DNA of 46,001 bases, from the NCBI GenBank assembly GCA_947246475.1, contig CAMXSH010000014.1, forward strand, positions 1-46,001. Reading direction: 5' to 3'. The notes beneath the pieces are model-generated. The model was given only the letters and a program-made list of their open reading frames with translations, made no database searches and was not told the DNA's origin. Within the stretch, counting starts at the first letter, position 1, and each line of letters begins with the position of its first letter. The stretch is from an uncultured Roseburia sp. GTDB lineage: Bacteria; Bacillota; Clostridia; Lachnospirales; Lachnospiraceae. Both the position numbers and the translations under genes were made by a program. Shown one piece after another: positions 8,057 to 17,531 of the stretch.

Positions 8057-10819
8057 ATGAGATTAAGAACCTACAGGAAAATCAGGCAGATAGTGACATA
8101 TCTTCTGATTATTGCTTTGGCGGCGGGTATATTTCCTATACATATGAAAGCGGCCGGAAACACAGGTTTACCGGAGGCGGCAGTAATGGAGCAGCTATTG
8201 CTGCCTTATTATATGTCGGAGCAGGATCTCCTTCCCATGCAGCTCGGGAATGCGAAGATCCGCTGGAGGGCAGATCAGGCGATCATAGATGTTTCCACGG
8301 GTAAAGTCACGGCTCCAGGGCAGAGTATCACGGAGGTAAATCTGGAAGCGGAAGTAACATTGGCAGATGGCAGCACACAGAAAAAGAATTTTTCTGTGCA
8401 GGTGCTTCCCAGAGGTTCCGGATATGTTTTGGGATATACCAGAGAAAAAGATGATTCGATGAAGAGAAATGGAAAGGCTCATGGCATGTATCAATCCGCT
8501 GTGACAGACAGTCTTCATCTGGGATACAGCGGGGATGGAAAGGACTTTGAGCCATTAAACCATAATACGGGAGTGCTGTTTGCCAAAAATGAGGGTGAGG
8601 AGACAAAGGTGTTAAAACAGCCATTTATTTTCCGAATGAAGGATGGAAGTTTTGGAGTCCTTGCAGTCCGTATGGATGAGGCTGGGGAGACCGGTGACCA
8701 GAAGGGAAAAGTTTTGTTTTTTACCTCTGGTGACCTTATATCTTACGAAGAGAAGGGGCTTCTTGCATTAAGCGGGGAAGATTCTGTTCAGGATCCAGCA
8801 TGTGTGTATGACAAGGTGTCTGATACTTACTATATTACATGGACCAGCGGGGAGACAGGGACAGGATATGTGAACCGGACGTCGGATTTTAGGACGATTC
8901 AGGAAAGAGAAGAATTTGCGCCCATTAAAAAAGAGGCTGTGGATTCAGGGATAACCTATGCCATTGAGGGGAATGTGATCCCGGTAACACCAGAGGAAGC
9001 AAAAAGGATCCAGGGCAAGCTGAAGCCTGTTGTGAATACGACAGTGGAAAATGCAAAAGTCCAGACGGAGACTGGTAAAGCAATGGACTTATCTGGTGTG
9101 AAGGTGAAGGCACATTACTCCGATGGATCTGCTGCTGAAAAGAGCGTGACATGGGATGGGAGCGATCTTGCCAGAGTTGATTTTAATAAAGAAGGAACCT
9201 ATGAAGTCAGAGGAACAGTCCGACAGCTTTCTGACCGGATTCCAGCAGCAGGCAACTATCCTTATATTGCGGGAAGAGCGGATCCCAACGTGATAAATTT
9301 CAATGGTAAATATTACTTTATCGCTACCAACGAAGAGGGAAGCGGCAATGTAAATCTCTACATGCGGGAATCTGATACGGTGGCAGGTCTGAGTGAGGCG
9401 GAGGATCATCTGGTGTATGATGAAGCTAAGGGGATGGAGGGAAATATTGTTTCCAAAGACAAACACTGGGCTCCCGAGCTGCATGAGATTGGTGGCGAAT
9501 TGTACATGTTCTTTGCGTCCAATATTGGCACAGGATGGGATGTACAGAGTGTAATTATGAAGCTGCGTACAGGAGGAGATCCGACGAATTATGACGACTG
9601 GGAAGCTCCCAGCCGCTATCTGGACCAGAATGGGAAAATGTTAAATACGATGTATGGCGGTATCACTCTCGATATGACGCATTTTACTTATAATGACAGA
9701 CATTATGTGATCTGGTCGCAGAGAAACTTTGGGAAAAACGGCGGGACTGCGGACTTATGGATTGGCGAGACGACGGCTGAAGATCCAGGCAGACTGATTA
9801 CGAAGCCGGTCATGATCGTACCCTGTGAATATGGCTGGGAGAGAAATCATCAGTTTGTAAATGAAGGTCCTTTTGTTATTATGACAGAAGATAAATTGTA
9901 CCTTACCTATTCTGGCGGCGCTACAGATGAGACCTATTGTGTGGGGATGACGCAGATCGAATTATCAGATGAAGTTGATTTTCTGGATGCCTCTTCCTGG
10001 AAAAAGACAAACTATCCGATATTAACAGGTTTGTCCTCCAGGGGAGAGAAGATCTATCATGGTCCAGGACATAATTCCTATGTGACGGATGAAGACGGAA
10101 ACCTGATCAATGTATTTCATGCAAGGCCTGGAGATGGAGGCGCATTCCAGAGAGATACCTTCCTGCGCATCGTTCATTTTGGCGCAGATGGTGAACCTGT
10201 TCTGGATCTGGAAGAAGAGGTGGAGATCCTTCCTGAGAATAAGAATGTAGTTATGACCGTTGTTGTGGAGAAGAAACAACATGCGCCGGAACCGCAGCCG
10301 GGTGTTGGAAATGATCCGAATACTGCGGCAAATAACAGCCAGAATACGCAGGGAACAAATACAGTGTCTGACACAGATAAAACGAAAGTCAGGTTAACTT
10401 CTGGAACAGTATTTCAGACTGGCGGTATGCAGTATAAAGTAACTGCAGGCAAGACAGCAGAGTTTGTAAAACCATTAAAAAAGACAAATTCCAATCTCAA
10501 TATCCCGGCAGAGGTATCCTGCTCCGGACAAAAGCTGAAGGTGACCAGTATAGCCTCTAAGGCATGCCTTAACAACAAAAAACTGAAACGAATCACTATT
10601 GGTAAGTCTGTTACCAGCATTGGCAACAAGGCATTCCAGGGTTGCTGGAAGTTAAAAATGGTTCACTTGAAGTCATCCAAGGTGAAGAAGATTGGTTCAG
10701 CTGCGTTTAAAAATATTCATAAAAGGGCAGTAATAAAGGTACCAAAGAAAAAGCTCAGATCTTATAAGAAGCTGTTTATGGGAAAAGGCCTTTCCAAAGC
10801 GGCAGTGATAAAAAAATAA
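8057..10819 (+). CDS. Secreted multidomain GH43 glycoside hydrolase
   Basis: The 920-residue extracellular enzyme is probably an arabinofuranosidase, galactofuranosidase or related beta-propeller glycosidase. A signal peptide covers about residues 1-33. A first propeller-like region (about 110-300) lacks a complete catalytic set. A bacterial Ig-like domain (about 318-385) follows, then the GH43 catalytic propeller (about 393-740). The expected acidic residues are D409 in RADPNV (base), D539 in LDMTHF (modulator) and E603 in NEGP (acid). A BspA-type leucine-rich repeat segment ends the protein (about 830-900). There is no LPXTG or other anchor. The start at 8057 follows GAGGCGG; the frame is open much further upstream, into the AraC gene. 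The adjacent furanose-type transporter makes a furanoside substrate likely. Confidence 0.9.
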   Translation: MRLRTYRKIRQIVTYLLIIALAAGIFPIHMKAAGNTGLPEAAVMEQLLLPYYMSEQDLLPMQLGNAKIRWRADQAIIDVSTGKVTAPGQSITEVNLEAEVTLADGSTQKKNFSVQVLPRGSGYVLGYTREKDDSMKRNGKAHGMYQSAVTDSLHLGYSGDGKDFEPLNHNTGVLFAKNEGEETKVLKQPFIFRMKDGSFGVLAVRMDEAGETGDQKGKVLFFTSGDLISYEEKGLLALSGEDSVQDPACVYDKVSDTYYITWTSGETGTGYVNRTSDFRTIQEREEFAPIKKEAVDSGITYAIEGNVIPVTPEEAKRIQGKLKPVVNTTVENAKVQTETGKAMDLSGVKVKAHYSDGSAAEKSVTWDGSDLARVDFNKEGTYEVRGTVRQLSDRIPAAGNYPYIAGRADPNVINFNGKYYFIATNEEGSGNVNLYMRESDTVAGLSEAEDHLVYDEAKGMEGNIVSKDKHWAPELHEIGGELYMFFASNIGTGWDVQSVIMKLRTGGDPTNYDDWEAPSRYLDQNGKMLNTMYGGITLDMTHFTYNDRHYVIWSQRNFGKNGGTADLWIGETTAEDPGRLITKPVMIVPCEYGWERNHQFVNEGPFVIMTEDKLYLTYSGGATDETYCVGMTQIELSDEVDFLDASSWKKTNYPILTGLSSRGEKIYHGPGHNSYVTDEDGNLINVFHARPGDGGAFQRDTFLRIVHFGADGEPVLDLEEEVEILPENKNVVMTVVVEKKQHAPEPQPGVGNDPNTAANNSQNTQGTNTVSDTDKTKVRLTSGTVFQTGGMQYKVTAGKTAEFVKPLKKTNSNLNIPAEVSCSGQKLKVTSIASKACLNNKKLKRITIGKSVTSIGNKAFQGCWKLKMVHLKSSKVKKIGSAAFKNIHKRAVIKVPKKKLRSYKKLFMGKGLSKAAVIKK

Positions 10820-10828
10820 GTATAGAGG

Positions 10829-10865
10829 CGGTGTCAGAATTCGGTTCCGGCACCGTTTTTGTTTT
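10829..10865 (+). terminator. Intrinsic terminator after GH43
   Basis: CGGTGTC (10829-10835) pairs with GGCACCG (10849-10855), with an inner GAA/TTC pairing and a T-rich tail. It separates the GH43 gene from the response regulator. Confidence 0.8.
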
Positions 10866-10974
10866 AGGGCTGTTTGAAAGGGAAATCTGGAGTTTATTGA
10901 CAAGGGTGCGCCAAACCGATAAAATAGAAAAAAGAAAGAAAAGTATGTACAGGACCGTTTAGGAGGTGCGCGGG

Positions 10975-12129
10975 ATGAAAGTATTCCTGGTGGAAGATGA
11001 AATTATCATGCGTGAGGGGATTCGGAATAACATTGAGTGGGAGAAAGAAGGATTCGAGTTCGTCGGGGAGGCAAGTGATGGCGAGCTGGCATACCCTTTA
11101 ATACAGGAATCCAAACCAGATATATTGATCACGGATATCCGGATGCCATTTATGGATGGTCTGGAGCTGAGCCGGCGGGTAAAAAAAGAAATGCCTCATA
11201 TAAAGATCATTGTTTTAAGCGGCTATGATGAATTTGAATATGCCCGGGAGGGGATTCGTATCGGAATCACTGAATATCTGCTGAAACCCATCGATGGAAA
11301 CAAGCTTCTTGAGGCGGTTAAAAGAGTGGCTCAGCTGATCCGGTCAGAACAGGAACTGCAGCAGGAATCAGAACCTGGATCAGAGCTGGATTCCCAGGAG
11401 AGCAGCCAGGTACAAAAAGAGAGGACGGCGGTGCAGCCTTCCCAGGGGGGAGAGGAAGCAGAGATTGGGATTCTGGAAGTTGGAAAGCTGGACAGGCGGG
11501 TGGCCGAGAGGTTTTTAAAAACTGGTTTAAAGAGTGAGGTTTCTAATTTTGTAGACGACTATTTTTCCAGTTTTGGGATAAACAATATCCAGTCTCTTTT
11601 ATTTCGTCAGTATGTGACTACAGATATGTATTTTACGGCAGTATCCATGCTGGAGGGACTGGGTTATGAAAATGGTGAACTTGCCAAACACTGTGGAGAG
11701 ATCCGGGATATTAATAAAGTGCTATCCTCAGTAGAATCCAATAAAGTGTATTTGAAAAAGGTTCTGACGACGGCTATTGATCTGAGGGAAGCAGTTTCCA
11801 GGAAAAAGTACCATTCGTTATTGGAGGAGGCGAAAAGTTATATTGAGCAGCACTATGATGATGTAAATATTTCCCTAAATTCGGTAGCGGCGAGTGTGAA
11901 TCTCAGTCCCAATCATTTCAGCAGCATATTTAGTCAGGAGATGGGAAAGACATTTGTCGAATACCTGACCTTTGTACGCATGGAAAAGGCCAAAGAGCTG
12001 CTGCGTACATCTTCTTTGAAATCCGCAGAGATTGCCTATGCTGTAGGGTATAAAGATGCACACTACTTTAGTTATCTGTTTAAAAAGAACCAGGACTGCA
12101 CGCCAAAGGAATATAGACAGCGGGCTTAG
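10975..12129 (+). CDS. YesN-type response regulator, AraC DNA-binding domain
   Basis: The 384-residue protein starts with a receiver domain (1-125) with acidic residues E7/D8 and phospho-acceptor D54 in LITDIRMP. A variable linker rich in E, Q and S follows (about 130-165), then a helical middle region and an AraC-type double helix-turn-helix (about 285-384, ending CTPKEYRQRA). The start is ATG 10975, eight bases after AGGAGG; the upstream GTG overlaps that site. It forms an operon with the histidine kinase 74 bp downstream. It probably activates the sugar transporter operon in response to the kinase. In this family the partner genes usually sit beside carbohydrate ABC transporters, as here. 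Confidence 0.94.
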   Translation: MKVFLVEDEIIMREGIRNNIEWEKEGFEFVGEASDGELAYPLIQESKPDILITDIRMPFMDGLELSRRVKKEMPHIKIIVLSGYDEFEYAREGIRIGITEYLLKPIDGNKLLEAVKRVAQLIRSEQELQQESEPGSELDSQESSQVQKERTAVQPSQGGEEAEIGILEVGKLDRRVAERFLKTGLKSEVSNFVDDYFSSFGINNIQSLLFRQYVTTDMYFTAVSMLEGLGYENGELAKHCGEIRDINKVLSSVESNKVYLKKVLTTAIDLREAVSRKKYHSLLEEAKSYIEQHYDDVNISLNSVAASVNLSPNHFSSIFSQEMGKTFVEYLTFVRMEKAKELLRTSSLKSAEIAYAVGYKDAHYFSYLFKKNQDCTPKEYRQRA

Positions 12130-12203
12130 CGCCGTCGGGCTAGCCGGAAGATGCCCGTTTGGCTTGTCTGATGGCAGTATTTGTTAGAAAAGGGGAGGTA
12201 GTA

Positions 12204-13661
12204 TTGAGGAAAAAAAGGGGGTCCCTTCTGCAGAAGCGGCTTTATATGCTTTCACTTGTATGTCTAATACCGCTTATAGTCATGATCCTTTATCTGCTGT
12301 TTCTAATCAACCGTTTTTCTAACCGGTATGATGAAGTGGCAGACAATTTCAGTGTAGCGAATGCATATAGTATAAATTTTAAAGAAAAAATGGACTATAC
12401 CATGTACATTTATGTGGTAAACAGGGGGCGTGTAGAAGGGATTACGGGGACAGAGAGCCCTCATATCATGATAAAAAAAGCACGTCAGGACTTCCGCGCT
12501 TTATACCGTCACGCGGACACTGAGTATGCAAAAAGCCAGATCAATGGAATTTTGAAGTGTCTGAATACGCTGGATGACCGTGTTAAGGAGATTGAAGAGG
12601 ATGTTCTGGTCAGTGGCGCTTATGATAAGAATATGGAGCGCCTGGACCTGAATATCCGTGTGCTTACGGAACTGATCCAGGAGAGGATCCAGGAATATAT
12701 CTATTTTGAGACGAGCCAGCTGGACGGGCTCAGGGAAGGGATACGGGCAGATGTGCAGACTGCGCTCCGAACTAGTATATTCGTATTTATAGCAATTCTT
12801 TTTGGGGTGGTTATGTTCAGCCATAAGATCATGTTCAGTATCACGGAACCTGTCCGGAGATTATCTGCTGTTACCAAGCTGGCGGGAAGCGGGGATTTTG
12901 ATGTCCGGGCTCAGGAGGACAGCAGGGATGAGCTGGCGGTTCTCAATGCAAATTTTAACCAGATGGTAGAGAAGATCGGACAGCTGGTGGAACATATCCG
13001 TCTGGAACAGATCACGCTGCGGCAGACGGAATTAAAAGTTCTGCAGGCTCAGATCAATCCCCACTTTTTATATAATACGTTGGATAGCATCATCTGGCTG
13101 GCGGAGGCTGGTAAGAACGAACAGGTGGTACAGATGGTTTCCGCGCTGTCAGATTTTTTCCGTACTACATTGAGTAAGGGGCAGGATTACATCACTCTTC
13201 ATGAGGAGGAGACGCATATACGCAGTTATCTGCAGATCCAGAAGTTCCGTTACCGGGACATTTTAGAATATGAGATCAATATCCCCGGGGGGATATGGCA
13301 GTATCCCATTTTGAAATTAACCCTCCAGCCTCTGGTTGAGAATGCTTTGTACCATGGTATTAAAAATAAGAGAGGTGTGGGACATATTCATGTTACAGCC
13401 AGGGAGGAAAAGGACAGGATCGTATTTTTTGTACGTGATGATGGGATTGGCATGAAACCGGACAAGCTGGATCATGTGCGCTCCCGAATCAGCCGGGGGC
13501 AGGCTGAGCGGGGAGGTCCCTCGGGTTTTGGTCTGGTTAACGTGAACCAGAGGCTTCAGTTAAATTATGGTGAAGATTATGGCTTGAAAATTGAGAGTGT
13601 TTATGGAGAAGGAACAGAAGTGATCGCCGTAATTCCGAAGGGCCGTAAAATATTCAACTAA
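12204..13661 (+). CDS. YesM-type sensor histidine kinase
   Basis: The roughly 485-residue membrane kinase has a first transmembrane helix at about 13-35, an extracellular helical domain of about 155 residues, and a second helix at about 192-212. A HAMP domain follows (about 213-270), then a His_kinase domain with the phospho-acceptor H287 in INPHFLYN and an HATPase domain with N-box LVENALYHG and G-box DDGIGM. The frame is open upstream, but I choose TTG 12204 because GGGGAGG ends five bases before it; the ATG at 12171 has no such site. It is paired with the YesN regulator just upstream. The extracellular domain is not a known sugar-binding fold, so it may sense through a binding protein such as the membrane-anchored one at 18629. 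Confidence 0.93.
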   Translation: MRKKRGSLLQKRLYMLSLVCLIPLIVMILYLLFLINRFSNRYDEVADNFSVANAYSINFKEKMDYTMYIYVVNRGRVEGITGTESPHIMIKKARQDFRALYRHADTEYAKSQINGILKCLNTLDDRVKEIEEDVLVSGAYDKNMERLDLNIRVLTELIQERIQEYIYFETSQLDGLREGIRADVQTALRTSIFVFIAILFGVVMFSHKIMFSITEPVRRLSAVTKLAGSGDFDVRAQEDSRDELAVLNANFNQMVEKIGQLVEHIRLEQITLRQTELKVLQAQINPHFLYNTLDSIIWLAEAGKNEQVVQMVSALSDFFRTTLSKGQDYITLHEEETHIRSYLQIQKFRYRDILEYEINIPGGIWQYPILKLTLQPLVENALYHGIKNKRGVGHIHVTAREEKDRIVFFVRDDGIGMKPDKLDHVRSRISRGQAERGGPSGFGLVNVNQRLQLNYGEDYGLKIESVYGEGTEVIAVIPKGRKIFN

Positions 13662-13686
13662 AATCGTAAAAAAAAAAACTGAATAT

Positions 13687-13763
13687 TTGTGGAAATTTAC
13701 CTAAACATGTGTTATGATATTAACATCAAGTAATGGGGCAGACAGTTTTTTTGAAACTGTCTC
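13687..13763 (+). promoter_or_regulatory. Candidate promoter and leader hairpin of the transporter operon
   Basis: TATGAT at 13713-13718 is a good -10. The -35 is weak (TTGTGG at 13687, 20-bp spacer), which would suit activation by the YesN regulator. A hairpin follows in the leader: AGACAGTTT (13740-13748) pairs with AAACTGTCT (13754-13762). It lacks a terminal T run and may protect the abundant binding-protein mRNA. Confidence 0.45.
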
Positions 13764-13808
13764 CTACAAAAAATAATGCAGTAATGCAGAAAAACTGGAG
13801 GTTTTTGT

Positions 13809-14810
13809 ATGAAAAAGAAAATTCTTTCTTTGTTACTCGTAGTGTGCCTCGGCTTATCAATGGTAGGCTGTGGTGGAAATGATGCAGGATCTACTACTGG
13901 AAGTAATGACTCTTCCAACAGCAGCGAAGGAGGCAATATCAAAGTTGGTATCATCAACAACGACCCAAATGAGTCTGGTTTCCGTACCGCTAACGTTAAC
14001 GATCTGAAGAATAAGTTCACACCAGAAAATGGATATGACGCTTCTTTCTTTTACAGCCTTAAGAACGACGAGCAGATCACTGCAGCACAGAAGTTCATCC
14101 AGGACGGCGTAGATTATCTTCTTCTTTCCGCAGCTAATAAAGCTGGATGGGATTCAGTATTGCAGGATGCTAAATCAGCAGGCACAAAGGTAATTCTTTT
14201 TGACCGTACCATCGATGCAAAAGAAGATCTCTATGAGGCTTCCATCGTCTCCGATATGGAGAAAGAAGGTCAGGATGCGGTTGACTGGCTGAAAGGTCAG
14301 CAGCTGAAAGAGTACAACATCATCCATCTTCAGGGTGAGATGGGAAATGCAGCACAGGTAGGACGTTCCGCAGCAATGGAGAAAGCTGTTAAAGAAAACA
14401 ACTGGAACCTGGTTGCACAGCAGACCGCTGAGTGGAGCACAGAGAAAGCACAGCAGATCGTTCAGTCTGTTATTGAGTCCGATAAGAAATTCAACGTAAT
14501 CTATGCTGAGAACGATGATATGGCTAAGGGTGCTGTAGCTGCTCTTGACAAAGCAAACATTTCTCACGGTGTTGGCAAAGACGTAGTGATCATGGGATTT
14601 GACTGCAACAAATGGGCTCTGGAAGAGTTGCTGAAGAAGAACTGGAACTATGATGGACAGTGTAATCCATTCCAGGCTTCCTACATTGATGATATCATCA
14701 AAAAGCTTGAAGCTGGTGAGACAATCACAGAGAAAAAGATTATCCTTGACGAAAAAGGCTTCGATGCAAATGAGATTACAAAAGAAGATATCGAGCAGTA
14801 TGGTATCTAA
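13809..14810 (+). CDS. ytfQ: YtfQ-like sugar-binding lipoprotein
   Basis: The 333-residue substrate-binding protein belongs to a carbohydrate (CUT2) ABC transporter. A lipoprotein signal peptide ends at the lipobox VGC, with C21 to be lipidated. A G/S/N-rich tether follows, then a two-lobe periplasmic-binding fold (about 40-330). Motifs resemble the galactofuranose-binding protein YtfQ: AANKAGWDSVLQDAK, LQGEMG and YAENDDMAKGAV. Codon choice is strongly biased, as in highly expressed genes. An ACTGGAGG site sets the start. It is first in the transporter operon; the hairpin at 14849 should keep its expression above that of the ATPase and permeases. The exact sugar (galactofuranose, arabinofuranose or another) cannot be read from sequence. 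Confidence 0.88.
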   Translation: MKKKILSLLLVVCLGLSMVGCGGNDAGSTTGSNDSSNSSEGGNIKVGIINNDPNESGFRTANVNDLKNKFTPENGYDASFFYSLKNDEQITAAQKFIQDGVDYLLLSAANKAGWDSVLQDAKSAGTKVILFDRTIDAKEDLYEASIVSDMEKEGQDAVDWLKGQQLKEYNIIHLQGEMGNAAQVGRSAAMEKAVKENNWNLVAQQTAEWSTEKAQQIVQSVIESDKKFNVIYAENDDMAKGAVAALDKANISHGVGKDVVIMGFDCNKWALEELLKKNWNYDGQCNPFQASYIDDIIKKLEAGETITEKKIILDEKGFDANEITKEDIEQYGI

Positions 14811-14848
14811 TCCTTCGACTATTTAAGTAAAAATAATAATTATCAGGG

Positions 14849-14896
14849 AAGTGCAGTGCAGCAGGAAGAATTATCTCTGCACCGCACTTTCTTTAT
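14849..14896 (+). terminator. Attenuator hairpin between binding protein and ATPase
   Basis: The arms 14849-14861 and 14877-14889 pair over 13 positions with one A-C mismatch, followed by a T-rich but interrupted tail. Partial termination here would give excess binding protein over the membrane complex, a usual arrangement in ABC sugar operons. Confidence 0.7.
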
Positions 14897-14928
14897 TAAA
14901 ATAAAAAATTTGGGAGGTGAACCTGAAG

Positions 14929-16452
14929 ATGAATGATAATGTTGTGCTGGAAATGAGGAATATCCATAAAAGCTTTCCAGGAGTACGTGCCCTGCAGGCA
15001 GTGGATTTCACTCTGCGGAAGGGTGAGGTTCATGCACTGATGGGGGAAAATGGTGCTGGAAAATCCACATTGATCAAAGTTCTGACAGGAGTTTACACAA
15101 AAGATAAAGGCGAGATCCACCTCGAAGGTAAAGAAGGGGCAGTGGCGATCCATTCTCCACAGGATGCTCAGAATCTGGGTATAAGTACCGTGTATCAGGA
15201 GATCACGCTCTGCCCGAACCTGTCAGTAGCAGAAAACATGTTCATTGGAAGAACGAAGGGATTTGGACAGAACTGGAGAAAGATGAATGCGGATACAGAA
15301 AAAATTCTGAAATCCCTGGATATACCAGCAAAGGCAACACAGCAGCTGGAAACCTGTTCTATCGCAGTTCAGCAGATGATTGCTATTGCACGTGCCGTTG
15401 ACATGGATTGTAAGGTGTTGATTTTAGATGAGCCGACTTCTTCTTTGGATGAACAGGAGGTTGAAAAACTCTTTACATTAATGCGCAATCTGAAAGCAAA
15501 GGGTGTGGGCATAGTATTTGTTACCCATTTCCTGGATCAGGTATATGAAGTGTGTGACCGTATTACCGTTATGCGTGACGGTCAGCTGGTTGGTGAATAT
15601 GAGATCAAAGATCTTCCGCGCGTTCAGCTCGTATCCAAGATGCTCGGAAAAGAACTGGATGATATGTCTGATATCAAGGACGAACAGCAGGCTTATGAGC
15701 GAGAAGAGGGCGCTGTACCGGTGTTTGAAGCAGAAGGTCTGGTAAGTGATGCGGGCATCAAACCATTTGATTTCCATATTGATAAGGGAGAGGTGAATGG
15801 TTTTACCGGATTGCTTGGTTCTGGAAGAAGTGAGTGCGTCCGGGCGATCTTTGGTGCTGACCGCATACTTGGCGGTAAAGTTAAGAAGAATGGTAAGGAA
15901 GTGAAGATATCCAAGCCGTTAGATGCTATGAGAAATGGTATTGCATATCTGCCAGAAGACCGTAAGATGGATGGTATTGTCGGGGATCTGTCGGTGAGGG
16001 ATAATATTATTCTTGCACAGCAGGTGCTGAAAGGATTCTGCAAGCCCTTTTCCAAAGCAGAAGCAAATAAGATTGCAGACGAATACATCAAGCTTTTAAG
16101 TATTAAAACAGCTTCTGCGGATACTCCGATCAAATCTCTTTCTGGTGGAAACCAGCAGAAAGTTATTGTTGCCCGCTGGCTCTTTACACATCCAGAGTAC
16201 CTTATCCTGGATGAGCCAACCCGTGGTATTGATGTAGGTACTAAGGTAGATATTCAGAAATTGGTACTGAAGCTGGCTTCGGAGGGAATGAGTGTTACTT
16301 TTATTTCCTCTGAACTGGACGAAATGTTACGTACCTGTTCCCGTCTTGTCGTTATGAGAGACCGTAAGATGGTGGGACAGCTTTCTGGAGATGATTTGAA
16401 TCAGAATAAAGTGATGAGTACGATTGCCGGAGGTGAGGATGACAATGAATAA
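14929..16452 (+). CDS. ytfR: YtfR-type sugar ABC transporter ATPase
   Basis: The 507-residue protein has two fused ABC domains, as in RbsA, AraG and YtfR. The first domain has an intact Walker A (GENGAGKST, residues 39-47) and Walker B (VLILDEPTSSLD). The second has a degenerate Walker A (GLLGSGRSE) but intact signature SGGNQQK and Walker B (YLILDEPTRGID), the usual pattern of this family. The start is ATG 14929, eleven bases after GGGAGG; an in-frame GTG overlaps that site. The 3' end overlaps the first permease by 14 bases. It drives import through the two permeases encoded next. Confidence 0.94.
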   Translation: MNDNVVLEMRNIHKSFPGVRALQAVDFTLRKGEVHALMGENGAGKSTLIKVLTGVYTKDKGEIHLEGKEGAVAIHSPQDAQNLGISTVYQEITLCPNLSVAENMFIGRTKGFGQNWRKMNADTEKILKSLDIPAKATQQLETCSIAVQQMIAIARAVDMDCKVLILDEPTSSLDEQEVEKLFTLMRNLKAKGVGIVFVTHFLDQVYEVCDRITVMRDGQLVGEYEIKDLPRVQLVSKMLGKELDDMSDIKDEQQAYEREEGAVPVFEAEGLVSDAGIKPFDFHIDKGEVNGFTGLLGSGRSECVRAIFGADRILGGKVKKNGKEVKISKPLDAMRNGIAYLPEDRKMDGIVGDLSVRDNIILAQQVLKGFCKPFSKAEANKIADEYIKLLSIKTASADTPIKSLSGGNQQKVIVARWLFTHPEYLILDEPTRGIDVGTKVDIQKLVLKLASEGMSVTFISSELDEMLRTCSRLVVMRDRKMVGQLSGDDLNQNKVMSTIAGGEDDNE

Positions 16453-17530
16453 TGTAGCGAAGAAATCAAAAGATGCCAACATTTTAATGAGGATTGTCAA
16501 AAATCAGTGCTTTATTCCACTGGCAGCCCTGTTGGTATTGGTCATATTTAACCTGATTGCGGATCCTAGTTTTTTTAGGATTGTGCTTGAAGATAGTAGT
16601 GCTGGATATCCTGTATTGAATGGTTTTTTGATTACGATACTGGATAGTGGTTCCGAGCTTGCGATTCTCGCAATCGGTATGACGCTGGTTACTGCTGCTT
16701 CCGGCGGTCAGGATATCAGTGTAGGTGCTGCGGTTGCTATCGCGGGAAGCGTGATCCTCCGTGTGGTCTCGGGAGGCGATGCCCGTCCGGAAGCTCTCCA
16801 GTCACCGATTATCGTAGCATTCCTTGTATGTGTGGTTGTGGCTATGCTGTTTGGTGCGTTTAACGGTATATTGGTTGCCTTCTTTAAAATACAACCAATG
16901 ATCGCAACACTGATCCTGTATACGGCAGGACGTTCTGTGGCAGCGTGGATCAATAATAATGAACTTCCGGTAATCAGTGAGCCATCTTTTGCGTACTATG
17001 GCACATATATCCCTGGGATACCGATTCCTACGCCCTTCTTTATTATGGTCATCTGTGTGATCATAATTGCCCTTGTTTTAAAATTTACCAACTTAAGGCT
17101 TTATACAGAGGCTGTGGGTATCAATGAGAGTTCTTCCCGTCTGAATGGTTTGAACCCTGCTTTCATCAAGGTAATGTCATTTGTCATCCTGGGTGTATGT
17201 GTGGCAGTTGCTGGTCTGATTAAGGTAAGCCGTTTCTCAACGATCAACTACTCTGTTATTGCGAAGGATATAGAAATGGATGCTATCCTTGCGGTAGCGC
17301 TGGGAGGTAATGCCTTAAGTGGTGGAAAATTCAACATGCTGGCCTCTATTATTGGCGCTTATGTAATCCAGTTTCTGACACAGACGTTGTATAAATTCAA
17401 TGTCCAGTCCGATGCGCTTCCTGCTTATAAAGCAGTTGTAGTTATCATTCTGGTTATTGTCAGTGCGCCTACGGTTAAGGAATGGTTTTCCGGGCTTACG
17501 AAAAAGTTGATGAAGAAGGAGGTTGCATAA
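16439..17530 (+). CDS. ytfT: YtfT-type sugar ABC permease
   Basis: The roughly 363-residue integral membrane protein of the BPD_transp_2 family has about nine to ten helices. Conserved segments match YtfT: AILAIGMTLV, ISVGAAVAIAGS, KIQPMIATLILYTAGR, TEAVGINESSSR and MDAILAVALGGN. GGAGG sits inside the end of the ATPase gene, five bases before ATG 16439 and eleven before a second ATG at 16445; either could be used. It pairs with the second permease to form a heterodimeric channel, which is characteristic of the YtfQRT-YjfF system and unlike RbsC homodimers. Confidence 0.92.
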   Translation: MTMNNVAKKSKDANILMRIVKNQCFIPLAALLVLVIFNLIADPSFFRIVLEDSSAGYPVLNGFLITILDSGSELAILAIGMTLVTAASGGQDISVGAAVAIAGSVILRVVSGGDARPEALQSPIIVAFLVCVVVAMLFGAFNGILVAFFKIQPMIATLILYTAGRSVAAWINNNELPVISEPSFAYYGTYIPGIPIPTPFFIMVICVIIIALVLKFTNLRLYTEAVGINESSSRLNGLNPAFIKVMSFVILGVCVAVAGLIKVSRFSTINYSVIAKDIEMDAILAVALGGNALSGGKFNMLASIIGAYVIQFLTQTLYKFNVQSDALPAYKAVVVIILVIVSAPTVKEWFSGLTKKLMKKEVA

Positions 17531-17531
17531 T

